A stretch of DNA of 56,984 bases, from positions 1-56,984 of the forward strand of contig CAMCUQ010000002.1 in NCBI GenBank assembly GCA_945878775.1, in the 5' to 3' direction. Under the pieces are notes generated by a model. It was not told the origin of the DNA. It ran no database searches and was given only the letters and a program-made list of their open reading frames with translations. The position numbers and the translations under genes are program-made. Below, one piece after another: positions 7,574-17,127 of the stretch (position 1 is the stretch's first letter; every line of letters begins with the position of its first letter). Source of the stretch: Chthonomonas calidirosea (lineage in GTDB: Bacteria > Armatimonadota > Chthonomonadetes > Chthonomonadales > Chthonomonadaceae).

Positions 7574-8767
7574 ATGGAAACCACTTTTAATAACCAAAGC
7601 CACGGCTCATTGCTCTTTCAGCAAAGACCCTTTCCCGCTTCCGTGGTTCAAGATGCCCCCACTTCAGTAGAGCACCAACCGATGCCCCCAACATTACGAT
7701 ATGGGATGCAAGACCCGCCCCCCCTACCTCATCCACAACAACTCCCCGAACAACCTTTCATGGCGGGGCGTCAAACACGCCTACTTGTGGTAGATGACGA
7801 CGATCTCGTGCGGGACACCTTCTGTTCTGTACTCGAAGATGAAGGGTATGACGTCACTTGTGCCAGCTCAAGCAGTGAGGCTCTCAGTATTCTCCGACAG
7901 CATGTCTTCGATGTCATGCTCTGTGACATCTTCATGCCGGGCGAAAACGGGCTAATTCTGTTGCAACATACGCGGGGCAGTTTCCCCGAAATGCCCGTCA
8001 TTTTGATCACGGCTTATGGAAGCGTGGAGTTGGCACGCAACGCGCTTCACCTAGGAGCAAGCGACTTTGTGACGAAGCCTTGTACCAATACAGAACTTCC
8101 TATCGTGATTGAGCGAAACCTAACGCGCTACGCATTTGACCGCAAAGTGACGCTTCAAAATCATATTGCACTACACACCTCCAATGAGAACGTTCTCTCT
8201 GCCCTGCTTGCTGCCCTAAACACGCGGGATACTGAAACGCAGGGTCACTCACAGCGCGTAACAGCCTATACAGTAGAGTTAGCAGAGATGATGAAACTCC
8301 ATATCGACGAGTTATATCACATCGAGCGCGGTGCGCTACTACACGATATTGGCAAGATAGGAATCCCCGATAGAATTCTGCTCAAGCCCGGAAAGCTGAC
8401 TCCCGAAGAGTGGATAGAGATGAAAAAGCATCCCGCCATGGGGTATGAGATGTGCCGAAAAATAGAGAGCCTTCAAGAAGCCGCGCAGATCGTTCTGCAC
8501 CACCATGAGACTTGGGATGGACTTGGATATCCGTATGGACTAAAAAAGGAAGAGATTCCGATAGGCGCACGTGTTTTTGCGATTGCAGATTGCCTCGATG
8601 CCATGACCAGCGATCGCCCCTATCGCTCGGCACTCCCCTTCTCAACAGCAAGAGCTGAGATACATCGGTTTAGCGGCAAGCAGTTTGACCCCGACATTGT
8701 GGATGTCTTCCTCAAGGTTCCCGAAGCGCGTTGGAAACACATTCGCACCTGCACCACGGAAGAGTAA
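7574..8767 (+). CDS. Response regulator with HD-GYP phosphodiesterase domain
   Basis: A 397-aa two-component output protein. The receiver domain (about 68-185) has the acidic cluster DDDD at 74-77, phospho-acceptor Asp118 in CDIFMPG, the T/A-Y-G switch near 147 and Lys168. The HD-GYP domain (about 210-385) keeps HD-G-K at 257-261 and HHETWDGLGYP at 310-320, so c-di-GMP hydrolysis is expected. The first 65 residues are Pro/Gln-rich and disordered. The ATG at 7574 is preferred because AGGGA precedes it at a suitable distance; another ATG lies 9 nt upstream. It probably forms an operon with the degenerate GGDEF gene. Confidence 0.9.
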   Translation: METTFNNQSHGSLLFQQRPFPASVVQDAPTSVEHQPMPPTLRYGMQDPPPLPHPQQLPEQPFMAGRQTRLLVVDDDDLVRDTFCSVLEDEGYDVTCASSSSEALSILRQHVFDVMLCDIFMPGENGLILLQHTRGSFPEMPVILITAYGSVELARNALHLGASDFVTKPCTNTELPIVIERNLTRYAFDRKVTLQNHIALHTSNENVLSALLAALNTRDTETQGHSQRVTAYTVELAEMMKLHIDELYHIERGALLHDIGKIGIPDRILLKPGKLTPEEWIEMKKHPAMGYEMCRKIESLQEAAQIVLHHHETWDGLGYPYGLKKEEIPIGARVFAIADCLDAMTSDRPYRSALPFSTARAEIHRFSGKQFDPDIVDVFLKVPEARWKHIRTCTTEE

Positions 8768-8860
8768 CCCACCAAAATGGTGCAAAGCGACACCAGTAAA
8801 GCAGGAGAGAGAGCCTTGCGTGTGGAATAGAGTCGCAGCCCCCAAAAGAGAGGTTGCACC

Positions 8861-10000
8861 ATGCCTGTTGCCACAATTGGAACGCTCCCAAAGACCATGC
8901 GAGCCGTGCGCTGTCATGCCCCACGAGACTACCGACTAGATGAGGTTCCCGTCCCGCTCCCTTCTGCTGGCGAAGTGCTCATTCGCGTAGATGCCAGTGG
9001 CATTTGTGCCTCCGATATTAAGTGCTACTTGGGTGCGCCCCTTTTTTGGGGTGACGCACAGCGTACAGCCTACGTTCAACCCCCTGTTACGGCAGGGCAT
9101 GAGCTAATAGGAACCGTCGTTGCCCTCGGTGAGGGCGCAGGTGAGCGGTATGGCTTGGCATTGGGAGATCGTGCCATTTCGGAGCAGATCGTTCCCTGTA
9201 ATGCGTGCCGATACTGCCTCACCGGAAAATACTGGCTCTGTGCCGTCCACGATATATACGGTTTCCACACCTGCACACAAGGTAGCATGGCGGACTACAT
9301 GCTCTTTCCTGCCCGCGCCCTAAACTACAAAGTCCCCTCCGACCTTTCTCTCTCAAAAGCTGCCCTCATAGAGCCTCTTGCCTGTTCAATGCATGCCGTA
9401 GAGCGTGCGCTCATCGAGTTTGGTGATGTGGTGGTGATCGCAGGAGCAGGAACCCTCGGGCTGGGGATGGTATCATGCGCTCGTCTCAAAAACCCCGGTA
9501 CGCTTGTGGTAGTCGATCTCAATGACAAACGCTTGGAATTGGCGCGAAATCTGGGGGCAGATGTGACCCTAAATCCCTCCCAAGTGGATGTCGTAGAGGC
9601 GATTCGGGAGATGACAGAGGGCTACGGTTGCGATGTCTATATTGAGGCAACAGGACACCCTGAGGCGGTCAATCAAGGGCTTCATGCCATACGCAAGGGG
9701 GGCAACTTCGTTGAGTTTTCAGTAATGCGAGAGCCAACTTGTAGCGATTGGACGATCATCGGAGATACAAAGGAGCTAAACATCTACGGGGCGCACTTGG
9801 GTCCGCACTGCTACCCCAAAGTGATCGACTATCTTCACAGAGGTTTGCTGAAAGTAGACGGCATCGTTACACACCAATTGCCTTTGGAAGGGTTTCAGGA
9901 AGGGATCGATCTCGTGGCATCGGGGCAGGAATCGATCAAAGTGCTTCTCCGTCCTCATGGCAACGCAGGTGATCTTCCCACCGAGTTTGGGACGCTCTAA
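8861..10000 (+). CDS. Zinc-dependent polyol/alcohol dehydrogenase
   Basis: A 379-aa medium-chain dehydrogenase that oxidises an alcohol with NAD(P)+. Catalytic-zinc ligands fit Cys49 and His80-Glu81 (GHE). The structural-zinc cysteines are 113, 116, 119 and 127. The Rossmann fold has GAGTLG near residue 197. The segment YLGAPLFWG and the GDRAISEQIVPC region recall dehydrogenases annotated as acting on erythritol or threitol, but this substrate is only a guess. AGAGAGG sits 7 nt before the ATG. The last codon is followed at once by the start of the peptidase gene. Confidence 0.85.
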   Translation: MPVATIGTLPKTMRAVRCHAPRDYRLDEVPVPLPSAGEVLIRVDASGICASDIKCYLGAPLFWGDAQRTAYVQPPVTAGHELIGTVVALGEGAGERYGLALGDRAISEQIVPCNACRYCLTGKYWLCAVHDIYGFHTCTQGSMADYMLFPARALNYKVPSDLSLSKAALIEPLACSMHAVERALIEFGDVVVIAGAGTLGLGMVSCARLKNPGTLVVVDLNDKRLELARNLGADVTLNPSQVDVVEAIREMTEGYGCDVYIEATGHPEAVNQGLHAIRKGGNFVEFSVMREPTCSDWTIIGDTKELNIYGAHLGPHCYPKVIDYLHRGLLKVDGIVTHQLPLEGFQEGIDLVASGQESIKVLLRPHGNAGDLPTEFGTL

Positions 10001-10001
10001 T

Positions 10002-11231
10002 GTGAAACGGCTCCTCCTCTGCTTTGTTCTGTGGCTCGTTTTGGGGGCGGAATGGGTCTCTGCCCAACCCACAAACACCGCTCCCTTGGCGCAGTATGAG
10101 CCTCACGTTTCTGCACGCGCTATCGCGTATCAACGCATCGTTAGCGCCGAAAGTCTCACTGCCGCCGCGTGGAGTCTCTTGGGATTGTGGCTCTTTTGGA
10201 AATTGGGTTGCTCTCTTCGGCTTCGCAATCGCGTGCAGAGAAATCGGATTTCAGAGTCGGCATCACAACCAAACCCGCCTCCGTTACGTCAACTTCTCCC
10301 TTTTGGCTTTGGGCTATTGCTCACCCTCGCTCTCTGGAATCTGCCTTTTCACGTTCTCGGACTTCTTATTGAGAAGCATTTCGGCTTTTCCAACCAGAGT
10401 CTGGGCGGGTTTATCCGAGATCAGCTACTGAACTTTGGAGTCTCGCTTGTGATGTTGCCTCTCTTCTGGGGCGGCTACTGGCTCTACTCACGCTCTCCAC
10501 ATCGGTGGTGGCTGTGGGGTTGGCTAGGACTGATTCCTTTACTCTGTTTTCAAATGTTACTTTATCCCCTTTTCATTGCGCCGCTCTATCATCACTTCAC
10601 TCCCCTGCCCGAATCACCACTCAAGCAGAAGATCACACGGCTTGCAGAGCAAGCGGGAATCACGCACAGTACGATTTTGCAGGAGGACACGAGTCGAAGA
10701 ACGCGCCACGTAAACGCGTATGTGACGGGCATTGGAGGGAGTGCAAGGATTGTCTTGAATGATACTGCAATTCAAACCCTACCAGAAGATCAACTCTTGG
10801 CGGTGATGGGGCATGAGATGGGGCATTATGTGGAAAAACACGTCTGGGCAGGTCTGATCTCTAGCGTTTTTGGAGCAGGCATTTTCTTGTGGTTGGCATC
10901 ATGGCTCTTTCCAAAGCTGGCGAAACGCCATGCAAAGAGAGTGTCGGGAGTCCATGATCTCGCCTACCTCCCGCTGGTATTGCTCATGCTGTCGCTTTTT
11001 CTGCTGTTGCAGGCTCCGTTAGCTAGTTATGAATCACGGGTTATGGAGCGTCGCGCAGATGCATTTGGCTTGAGGCTCACAGGGCTGAACGATGCTACTG
11101 CCCGCCTCCATGTGGGGTTCGCAGAGCGGGACTATAGCGATCCCGATCCCCCCCTCCTACTACACCTATGGTTTGGAACACACCCCACCCTCAGAGAGCG
11201 GATCGCGTTCGCACTCTCCTATCGACGCTGA
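10002..11231 (+). CDS. M48 family (Ste24/CAAX-type) membrane metalloprotease
   Basis: A 409-aa integral membrane zinc peptidase. The zinc motif HEMGH is at 271-275 and the third ligand lies in the segment ESRVMERRADAFGL near 345-358. Several hydrophobic helices occur (about 3-20, 53-70, 100-125, 145-160, 168-195, 283-300, 318-340), as in Ste24 proteases that process membrane or prenylated proteins. The GTG at 10002, just after the TAA of the dehydrogenase, begins a signal-peptide-like helix and is chosen over the upstream ATG at 9957, which lies inside that gene. Expression is probably coupled to the dehydrogenase. Its stop region overlaps the convergent gene by 13 bp. Confidence 0.87.
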   Translation: MKRLLLCFVLWLVLGAEWVSAQPTNTAPLAQYEPHVSARAIAYQRIVSAESLTAAAWSLLGLWLFWKLGCSLRLRNRVQRNRISESASQPNPPPLRQLLPFGFGLLLTLALWNLPFHVLGLLIEKHFGFSNQSLGGFIRDQLLNFGVSLVMLPLFWGGYWLYSRSPHRWWLWGWLGLIPLLCFQMLLYPLFIAPLYHHFTPLPESPLKQKITRLAEQAGITHSTILQEDTSRRTRHVNAYVTGIGGSARIVLNDTAIQTLPEDQLLAVMGHEMGHYVEKHVWAGLISSVFGAGIFLWLASWLFPKLAKRHAKRVSGVHDLAYLPLVLLMLSLFLLLQAPLASYESRVMERRADAFGLRLTGLNDATARLHVGFAERDYSDPDPPLLLHLWFGTHPTLRERIAFALSYRR

Positions 11232-12955
11232 TCCTGTTGCTGAGAAAACCGATTGGACATCATCGCAGAGCTATTCTTGAGAATTTGTGGTTGCGAGTGT
11301 ATCCCTCTCGCTATCCGAGGTTGCTCTAGTTGAAAGCCTTCTCCCGTAGTGGGGACGATTCGCCAAGGACGCAGAGTAACCCGACTACCGGAACGCAAGA
11401 TAACATCCGTGTGAGACGCGTTTTCTATATCAAACTTTGCGATGCCATAGCGCCGCTCGAGGTAGGCATCCAACCTGCTCACCGGCAAGAGGTCCGAACG
11501 TTGTGGGTAGAGGAGGACAAGGCGTATGCGGTAGGTACCTGGTGCGAAGTTCCCGATAGTCCATCTACCTCCTTTCCCCGTAAATATTCTCACGCGGCGT
11601 GCGAGTGTTTGCGATGTCCCATTTTCATTGAGCGGCATAATCTCAACAGTGATAATCGTGCGGTCCAAGGGTGTATCGCCCACTTTCAGCGTTCCTTCTA
11701 ACGTAGCGCCACGCTTCGATTCGCTCGTTGGAAAGGGAGACATGGGGGTGGGAAGCTCATCGGCACTAGAAGCAGTATTCTGAAAATCCATAAAGAGATG
11801 TAGACGCATTGCAATGGGACGATTTGGACTATCCCACAGAGCGCGCGGTAGCAAAAAAAGATGGGGTTCATCTTCCCAGACCGTAAACTTTTGGTGGGCA
11901 ACCGCTCCTGATCCCCTTTTAAAGGAGATGTCCCCCGTAATCTCCCCATCCGCTAGCAAGCTGGGTTTTACAACGCACTGCACTGTAGCTTGTGAGGCAG
12001 GCTTCCCCTCTTGTGGCAAATAGACTTCAAACCGGTTTTCGACCGCTGGCATGAGGAGAATGCGCCAAGGCAACTGGAGAGGTGCGACCTCTGCTTTGTG
12101 AGGCGGAAACAGTGGGGCGAGATTCTCCGCCATCGCTTCGGAGAGAACCGGAAGGCTTTTTGTATCGGGAATAACGGGAAACTGTTTTGCCTGTTCGGGA
12201 GTCAGAGTCGCGAGGGAGACCGTGCCGAAGGCATGTTTTTGTGTGGGCAGTGGGATCATCTCTAAATGAAACGGCAAACGTTGCTCCTTGCCCTTATTGT
12301 CCAATAATAAGTCCCCGTCTAAAGTCACCTTGTTGGCTTTAGGATTGGGAGCCGGAAATTGTATTATCTGAGCAACCCCCTGTGTGAAACGCACCACTTT
12401 CGTTGTCCCTTGCCCAACGTGTCGCGTTCCCGCGCTATCTACAGCGCGGATCGCGACATCAAACCCCTTGATGCGTTGCACCGATTTTGGTGAAGGAGAG
12501 AGAGCCTGCATACTGACGAAAAACTGCTCCATAGGAGGCAAGGGTGCGTCGGTGGCGCGGTTGTTATAGATGTTTTGTTGGTAGGTGGTTCCGATAACTT
12601 GTCGAACAGAGATAGTGTAATCGCCATAATTGCGTGCGAGAGTGGCAAAAAAACGGGGAAGCGGCTGAGGTTCCATGGTCTTAATGTCAAGGCGAGGCTG
12701 ATTAGTACCCTCTCTTCCACCACGGGTTCCTCCTCCAACACCATTCCCCATAGGACTCCCTAACATGGCGTACATCCGAAGATCATTGCGTAAAAAGTTT
12801 TGTTTTTGCCGCCTTTGGAGAAGGCTAGTGACCCCATAGACGGCAACCACAAGAATGACATAAGGAAGAATGGCACGTAGAACGGTGCGTGTCTCGCTGT
12901 TCGATGCTTTCAGGTTCCCCGTGCGGCGGGTTTTGGGACTCTCTAGCACGCGCAT
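11219..12955 (-). CDS. Membrane-anchored protein of unknown function
   Basis: A 578-aa protein with a basic N-terminus, one membrane helix at about 27-45 and a large extracytoplasmic part. Late in the protein (about 420-500) a stretch such as GRWTIGNFAPGTYRIRLVL looks like a carboxypeptidase-regulatory/Cna-B-type beta sandwich. No enzymatic motif was seen. The ATG at 12955 gives a 19-nt gap after tyrS; a TTG at 12994 would overlap tyrS and has no better ribosome site. The gene follows tyrS on the same strand, and its 3' end overlaps the M48 protease gene tail-to-tail by 13 bp. Confidence 0.75.
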   Translation of the reverse strand: MRVLESPKTRRTGNLKASNSETRTVLRAILPYVILVVAVYGVTSLLQRRQKQNFLRNDLRMYAMLGSPMGNGVGGGTRGGREGTNQPRLDIKTMEPQPLPRFFATLARNYGDYTISVRQVIGTTYQQNIYNNRATDAPLPPMEQFFVSMQALSPSPKSVQRIKGFDVAIRAVDSAGTRHVGQGTTKVVRFTQGVAQIIQFPAPNPKANKVTLDGDLLLDNKGKEQRLPFHLEMIPLPTQKHAFGTVSLATLTPEQAKQFPVIPDTKSLPVLSEAMAENLAPLFPPHKAEVAPLQLPWRILLMPAVENRFEVYLPQEGKPASQATVQCVVKPSLLADGEITGDISFKRGSGAVAHQKFTVWEDEPHLFLLPRALWDSPNRPIAMRLHLFMDFQNTASSADELPTPMSPFPTSESKRGATLEGTLKVGDTPLDRTIITVEIMPLNENGTSQTLARRVRIFTGKGGRWTIGNFAPGTYRIRLVLLYPQRSDLLPVSRLDAYLERRYGIAKFDIENASHTDVILRSGSRVTLRPWRIVPTTGEGFQLEQPRIARGIHSQPQILKNSSAMMSNRFSQQQDQRR

Positions 12956-12974
12956 TCTCCCTTCAAAAGAGGTG

Positions 12975-14222
12975 TCAGACACGCAAGCGAACAAACCTTT
13001 TCGCGCCTACCCTCAGTATGGCATCATTTAACGAATCTAATACGTACTCTTCCGCATTATTCGTCACCTTCTCCCCATTCAAACTGACACCACCTTGATC
13101 CACGATACGCCGTGCATCTCCGGTGCCCTTAGAGAGGCTTGCATCTACCAGAAGGCGACATATCCACACCTTGCCACCCTTTACGGCTTCTGTGCTGATC
13201 TGGTGTTCAGGTATCTCTGTGGGCATCTCTCCTGCGGAGTGAACTCTGTTCCATTCTGCGTCTGCGCGTTCTCCAGCTTCGCCCCCGTGGTAAAGAGCGA
13301 TCACTTCCCTTGCAAGGCGTCTCTTGGCATCCTTGGGATTCATTGTGCCGGCAGCACACTGCGCCAATATCTCTTTTATCTCCTCCATTGGCACATCGGT
13401 ACAGAGTACAAAATAGTCCTGCATGAGCGCATCCGAGATCGACATCAATTTGCCGAACATCACATCGGCGGATTCTGCAATGCCCACGTAGTTCCCCAGA
13501 GATTTACTCATCTTCTTCGCGCCATCAAGCCCCACAAGTAGTGGCATAAACAACGCGATCTGCTGATCTTGTCCAAGCTCTTTTTGGAGGTCGCGCCCCG
13601 CCAAAATGTTGAACGTCTGATCCAACCCACCCATTTCAACATCGGCTTCTATAGCGACAGAATCGTATGCTTGGGCAAGGGGGTAAAGCAACTCGTGGAG
13701 GCTAATGGGCTGTTGATTGGCGTAGCGGTTTGCGAAGTCCTCGCGTTGTAGGACTTGGGCAACCGTCATACGGCTGGACAGGCGCACCACTGCCGCGAAG
13801 TCGAGTTTGCCAAGCCATTCGCCATTGAATCGGACTTCGGTACGAGCACGATCTAATATGACAGCAAGCTGATCGATATAGGTCGTCGCATTGGCAGCTA
13901 TAGCCTCTTGGGAGAGCATGGGGCGCGTTGCAGAGCGTCCTGAAGGGTCACCAATGAGAGCAGTGTAGTCTCCAATAATAATGACCACCTGATGCCCAAA
14001 ATCTTGAAACTGTCGTAGTTTGCGTAGGACAACTGCAAAACCCAGATGGATGTCGGGGGCAGTGGGGTCTAGTCCCAATTTGATGCGAAGAGGTTTGCCG
14101 GTACGCTCTGCCTTCAGGAGTTTTTCAATCAGCCCTTTTTCGGGCACACAGCTATGCGCCCCTCGCATGAGTCTCTCTGCTTGCTCAAGGATGTGCGGGG
14201 GAGTGGGAGTCGTTGCTTCCAA
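12975..14222 (-). CDS. tyrS: Tyrosyl-tRNA synthetase
   Basis: A 415-aa class I synthetase that charges tRNA-Tyr. The HIGH-type motif is HLGF at 59-62 and the KMSKS loop is at 237-241. The tyrosine-binding region contains Y-P-L-A-Q-A-Y-D at about 180-187. A C-terminal S4 RNA-binding domain covers about 350-415. The overall form matches the TyrZ branch rather than the shorter E. coli form. Translation appears to start at a TTG with AAGGA 9 nt upstream. A TAAAAT box at 14261-14266 gives a leader of about 30 nt, too short for a T-box. Confidence 0.96.
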   Translation of the reverse strand: MEATTPTPPHILEQAERLMRGAHSCVPEKGLIEKLLKAERTGKPLRIKLGLDPTAPDIHLGFAVVLRKLRQFQDFGHQVVIIIGDYTALIGDPSGRSATRPMLSQEAIAANATTYIDQLAVILDRARTEVRFNGEWLGKLDFAAVVRLSSRMTVAQVLQREDFANRYANQQPISLHELLYPLAQAYDSVAIEADVEMGGLDQTFNILAGRDLQKELGQDQQIALFMPLLVGLDGAKKMSKSLGNYVGIAESADVMFGKLMSISDALMQDYFVLCTDVPMEEIKEILAQCAAGTMNPKDAKRRLAREVIALYHGGEAGERADAEWNRVHSAGEMPTEIPEHQISTEAVKGGKVWICRLLVDASLSKGTGDARRIVDQGGVSLNGEKVTNNAEEYVLDSLNDAILRVGAKRFVRLRV

Positions 14223-14260
14223 GTATCAATTTCCTTCTTTCTCGAAATAGGCTTGTCTCT

Positions 14261-14266
14261 ATTTTA
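14261..14266 (-). promoter_or_regulatory. TAAAAT -10 box of tyrS
   Basis: On the minus strand GGGTAAAATAGAG lies about 38 bp before the TTG start of tyrS and shares GGTAAAATAGAG with the box at 5446. No clear -35 is seen. Confidence 0.45.
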
Positions 14267-14357
14267 CCCGCCGCCCCCCTCCTTCCGACACGCTGAGCCG
14301 AAATAGACAAAGGTCACGAAGAAGGGGGGTTTTGCGGAGCAGTGAACCATGCTTCAT

Positions 14358-16919
14358 CTATCGAGACAGAAGACGCACCCAAATAATTTCAGCAAAATAG
14401 AAAAGTTTGGTCTCATGTGTCTCGAACTCATCCCCTCCCAATACCTTGTCGGTCATATTCTTGGGGTTAATGCGGTAAACGACAACTTGGCTCGCACCCT
14501 CTGGAAGCACGCCTAGCTCAACGCTCACACGTTTTTGGATCGCCTGCGTACAGAGGAAACGAATCATATTCTGATTACTCTGCCCCCCCGCAGGAATGGT
14601 CACATTGTTGGCTTCCATGACCTGTTGCTTCCACTCTGCCCCATCCTCCTTACCCACGATGTCCCAATCCACGGCATCTGCTGCCATGCCTCGTCGCTGC
14701 GACTGCGAAAGGGCTGCCGTGGGTGCAGGCGTGGGTTTCGGTGGCTCAAGGGGTTCAAAAGTAGCACTTGTTTCACTTGCAACCGATTTATTATCGTCCG
14801 CAGTAGGTAGGTAACCCGCTTTGCGAAGATCACGGAGTATTTTCTGAAGGTCATCGGCTTCCAGTATGGCAATCGTATCACTCAATTCTCTCACAAATCG
14901 AAATTTGAGGTCTTTGCGTGCTTTTAACTCCTTCAGAAGAATGGGTGTGGCGACTTGGATATAGAACTGGGCAGTGCCTATATGGATATGCCCATGCTTA
15001 CCTCCCACCTCTTGTATGAGGTAACCGATATTTTGAGGGATTCCTACACGAGAATGCTCTTGTAAAAAGGCGAGGATACTCTCTGTGGTCTCCCCTTTAT
15101 CTAGGGCACGTCGGAGCGACTCTTTTGTGATGGAGGGAGCGGTTTGCCATGTACCGTTCTTGGGTATATCCGAAATTGAGACAAGGCGGTACAAGACCGC
15201 AGGGCTGAGATAGGGTGCGCCTACCACCTCCCCATTTGCCTGTAACAAGAACTGCTCTTCACGCGGAATAGAGGCAGAAGGAAGAGGCTCTCCCGCTAAA
15301 CAACTCTTGCCCCGTGGAGTTAGCCGAAAGCTTGTGGGCTTCGGGAAGCTCTCTGCATTGCCCAGAAAGAGTGCCGCAACCTTGCGCCTGTTCTCTTCCT
15401 CAGAGGCATTCGGATCGGGAGATTCCCACACCAGTTCTATCAGACCAAGCCAATAGAGAACCCCTCCTAAAAACCCTTCCATGATATTTACACCGGAGAG
15501 GGGAGCCTCCATCTGAGTGGACATAACAAATAATAATGGGTGTTGAAAAGCGATAGCACGAGCAAAAGAGGCTGTCTCGAGAAAGGTGTCCTCCTTACTG
15601 GCAACGAGTATATTGAGCAGTTTCTCTCTTACATCGAGGAGTTTGCTCTTAAACAGGGAACCGTAGTCGCTCATAGCAAGCGGATCGCTCAATATCTCTT
15701 GCCAATACGTTCCATACTTCCATGCCTCAAAAAGCACCCTTATCTGTACCTCTTCCTCCCAATAGAGCCATGAGCGTCCCTTTTCTGTCACTCTATAGAG
15801 CTGTGTCGCTTCAGGAGCCTCAATAAACTTCGCCGCGCTACACAAAGCAAATACAAAAAAAGCGTACTCTTCACTTTGAAACCGAAAAAGGCGTCTGGTG
15901 GCTTTCAAAAAGGTCTTATGAATGACTCCACTATTGGTGCGGCTTGCCTCTTGAGCGGCTATCTGCGATAGGAAGAGGGCTATGTCACTAATGATGGCAC
16001 TATGCTGAGAAGTGACCTGCGGTACACCCTGCCACGCTGTTAGTTCCCTTGGGGGGGCTAGCCAAAAACTGTTATCTGCTTGCCCACTAAGCACGCGCAA
16101 AAGGTCACCGGGAATGACAAGGGTCATAGAGTAGCCATAGCCGTACCACGTTCCATAGAGCAAACCTTTGATGAGAAGACTCTCTAGCCCATTCTCCGCC
16201 TCACCCGACTGCCAACGGGTTTGCCAGTTATAGCGATAGTAGTAACTGGACTTACTGGCAAAGAATTTCTCCACAATATCATTGATAGTCGCCGCGCCTC
16301 CCAAATTCATCACATGATCCAAGACTGCAAGCTCTTCCGGGTTAAGTTTGGCTCTCAGCATGTCTCGGTCGGCAGTTTCAAGCAAAAAAGTGGTGATCGC
16401 CTCAGCGTTTAGGGCTTTCGTGTCCTTTTGGGTAGCGAGATTCCAACTATTACGAATGGCTCGCACCGTACCCGCATCATAATCGTTCAAGTATTTGGCA
16501 AGTGGCTTCCGGTCAGAGAGAGAGAGAGGCAAGGCATCTTCCAAACCACTTGGCACGTAGATTCCCTCTGGAATTCTGTAAAGTAACCCTTTTCCACTTA
16601 GCTCTTGAACGATTGATTCCACCACGCTTTGTGCGCCTTTGCCTCCTGTTGCCTCGATAAAGGCTGCGTCTGCCACCACACGTGTCGTTTTCAGTAGGCT
16701 TACGGCGATCTGCATACAGCGGAGGTGGTGTGCATTGCACTGCCCCAAAGCGTGTGTGTAGAGATTGCGCCCACGGAGGAGGTCGGTTTCAAGCAGTTCT
16801 ATGAGTTGTCTCTTGCTAGTGACATGACGGTAGCGGCTTATATCGAACTGATTTCCCTCCATTATCTGCCGTAAAACAGTGGACGATTGTTGGTAAAGGG
16901 TCTCTTTCAGGCTTGGCAT
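14358..16919 (-). CDS. Large XPB-like helicase-associated protein with WYL-like C-terminus
   Basis: An 853-aa protein without a P-loop. The segment from about 555 to 710 (starting FLLQANGEVVGAP, ending LRKAGYLPTAD) resembles the Helicase_C_3 / XPB-Ssl2 conserved region found in stand-alone helicase-associated proteins. The final ~75 residues (QKRVSVELGVL to FAEIIWVRL) look like a WYL-type sensory fold. The N-terminal half consists of winged-helix-like segments. A Pro/Ala-rich linker sits near 735-755. In other genomes such proteins often accompany an XPB-type helicase; none is in this window. The ATG at 16919 has GAGGA 8 nt upstream and is preferred over a TTG 15 nt earlier. Confidence 0.65.
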   Translation of the reverse strand: MPSLKETLYQQSSTVLRQIMEGNQFDISRYRHVTSKRQLIELLETDLLRGRNLYTHALGQCNAHHLRCMQIAVSLLKTTRVVADAAFIEATGGKGAQSVVESIVQELSGKGLLYRIPEGIYVPSGLEDALPLSLSDRKPLAKYLNDYDAGTVRAIRNSWNLATQKDTKALNAEAITTFLLETADRDMLRAKLNPEELAVLDHVMNLGGAATINDIVEKFFASKSSYYYRYNWQTRWQSGEAENGLESLLIKGLLYGTWYGYGYSMTLVIPGDLLRVLSGQADNSFWLAPPRELTAWQGVPQVTSQHSAIISDIALFLSQIAAQEASRTNSGVIHKTFLKATRRLFRFQSEEYAFFVFALCSAAKFIEAPEATQLYRVTEKGRSWLYWEEEVQIRVLFEAWKYGTYWQEILSDPLAMSDYGSLFKSKLLDVREKLLNILVASKEDTFLETASFARAIAFQHPLLFVMSTQMEAPLSGVNIMEGFLGGVLYWLGLIELVWESPDPNASEEENRRKVAALFLGNAESFPKPTSFRLTPRGKSCLAGEPLPSASIPREEQFLLQANGEVVGAPYLSPAVLYRLVSISDIPKNGTWQTAPSITKESLRRALDKGETTESILAFLQEHSRVGIPQNIGYLIQEVGGKHGHIHIGTAQFYIQVATPILLKELKARKDLKFRFVRELSDTIAILEADDLQKILRDLRKAGYLPTADDNKSVASETSATFEPLEPPKPTPAPTAALSQSQRRGMAADAVDWDIVGKEDGAEWKQQVMEANNVTIPAGGQSNQNMIRFLCTQAIQKRVSVELGVLPEGASQVVVYRINPKNMTDKVLGGDEFETHETKLFYFAEIIWVRLLSR

Positions 16920-16979
16920 GGCTACTTTCCTCAAACGTAAGGCTTTATGCTTGATTATTAACTACTCAGCCCTCACCCT

Positions 16980-17037
16980 GCCCTCGTCGGGCATCCCTCT
17001 CCCGATTCGGGAGAAGGAGTTGCCTGCAAGGCAATTC
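16980..17037. repeat. Cluster of three small hairpins in a divergent promoter region
   Basis: Three hairpins follow each other: GCCC/GGGC (16980-16992), TCTCCCG/CGGGAGA (16998-17014) and a 9-bp stem with a GCA loop (17017-17037). The pattern starting CCCTCACCC resembles intergenic repeats seen in several bacterial genomes. It sits between divergent genes, where terminators are not needed. Confidence 0.5.
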
Positions 17038-17115
17038 TATTGTTCTCGATGAGATAAACCTGTGTAGTTCCTTGATTATTTCTCTTCCCGCTTCTCAGGT
17101 TCCTGCAATTCGAGG

Positions 17116-17121
17116 TAAAAT
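17116..17121 (+). promoter_or_regulatory. TAAAAT -10 box of mnmE (predicts a leaderless mRNA)
   Basis: GAGGTAAAAT ends 6 nt before the mnmE ATG, so the expected transcription start coincides with the start codon. The nearest GAGG is 12 or more nt away, a poor ribosome site. Confidence 0.5.
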
Positions 17122-17127
17122 CGGTCT

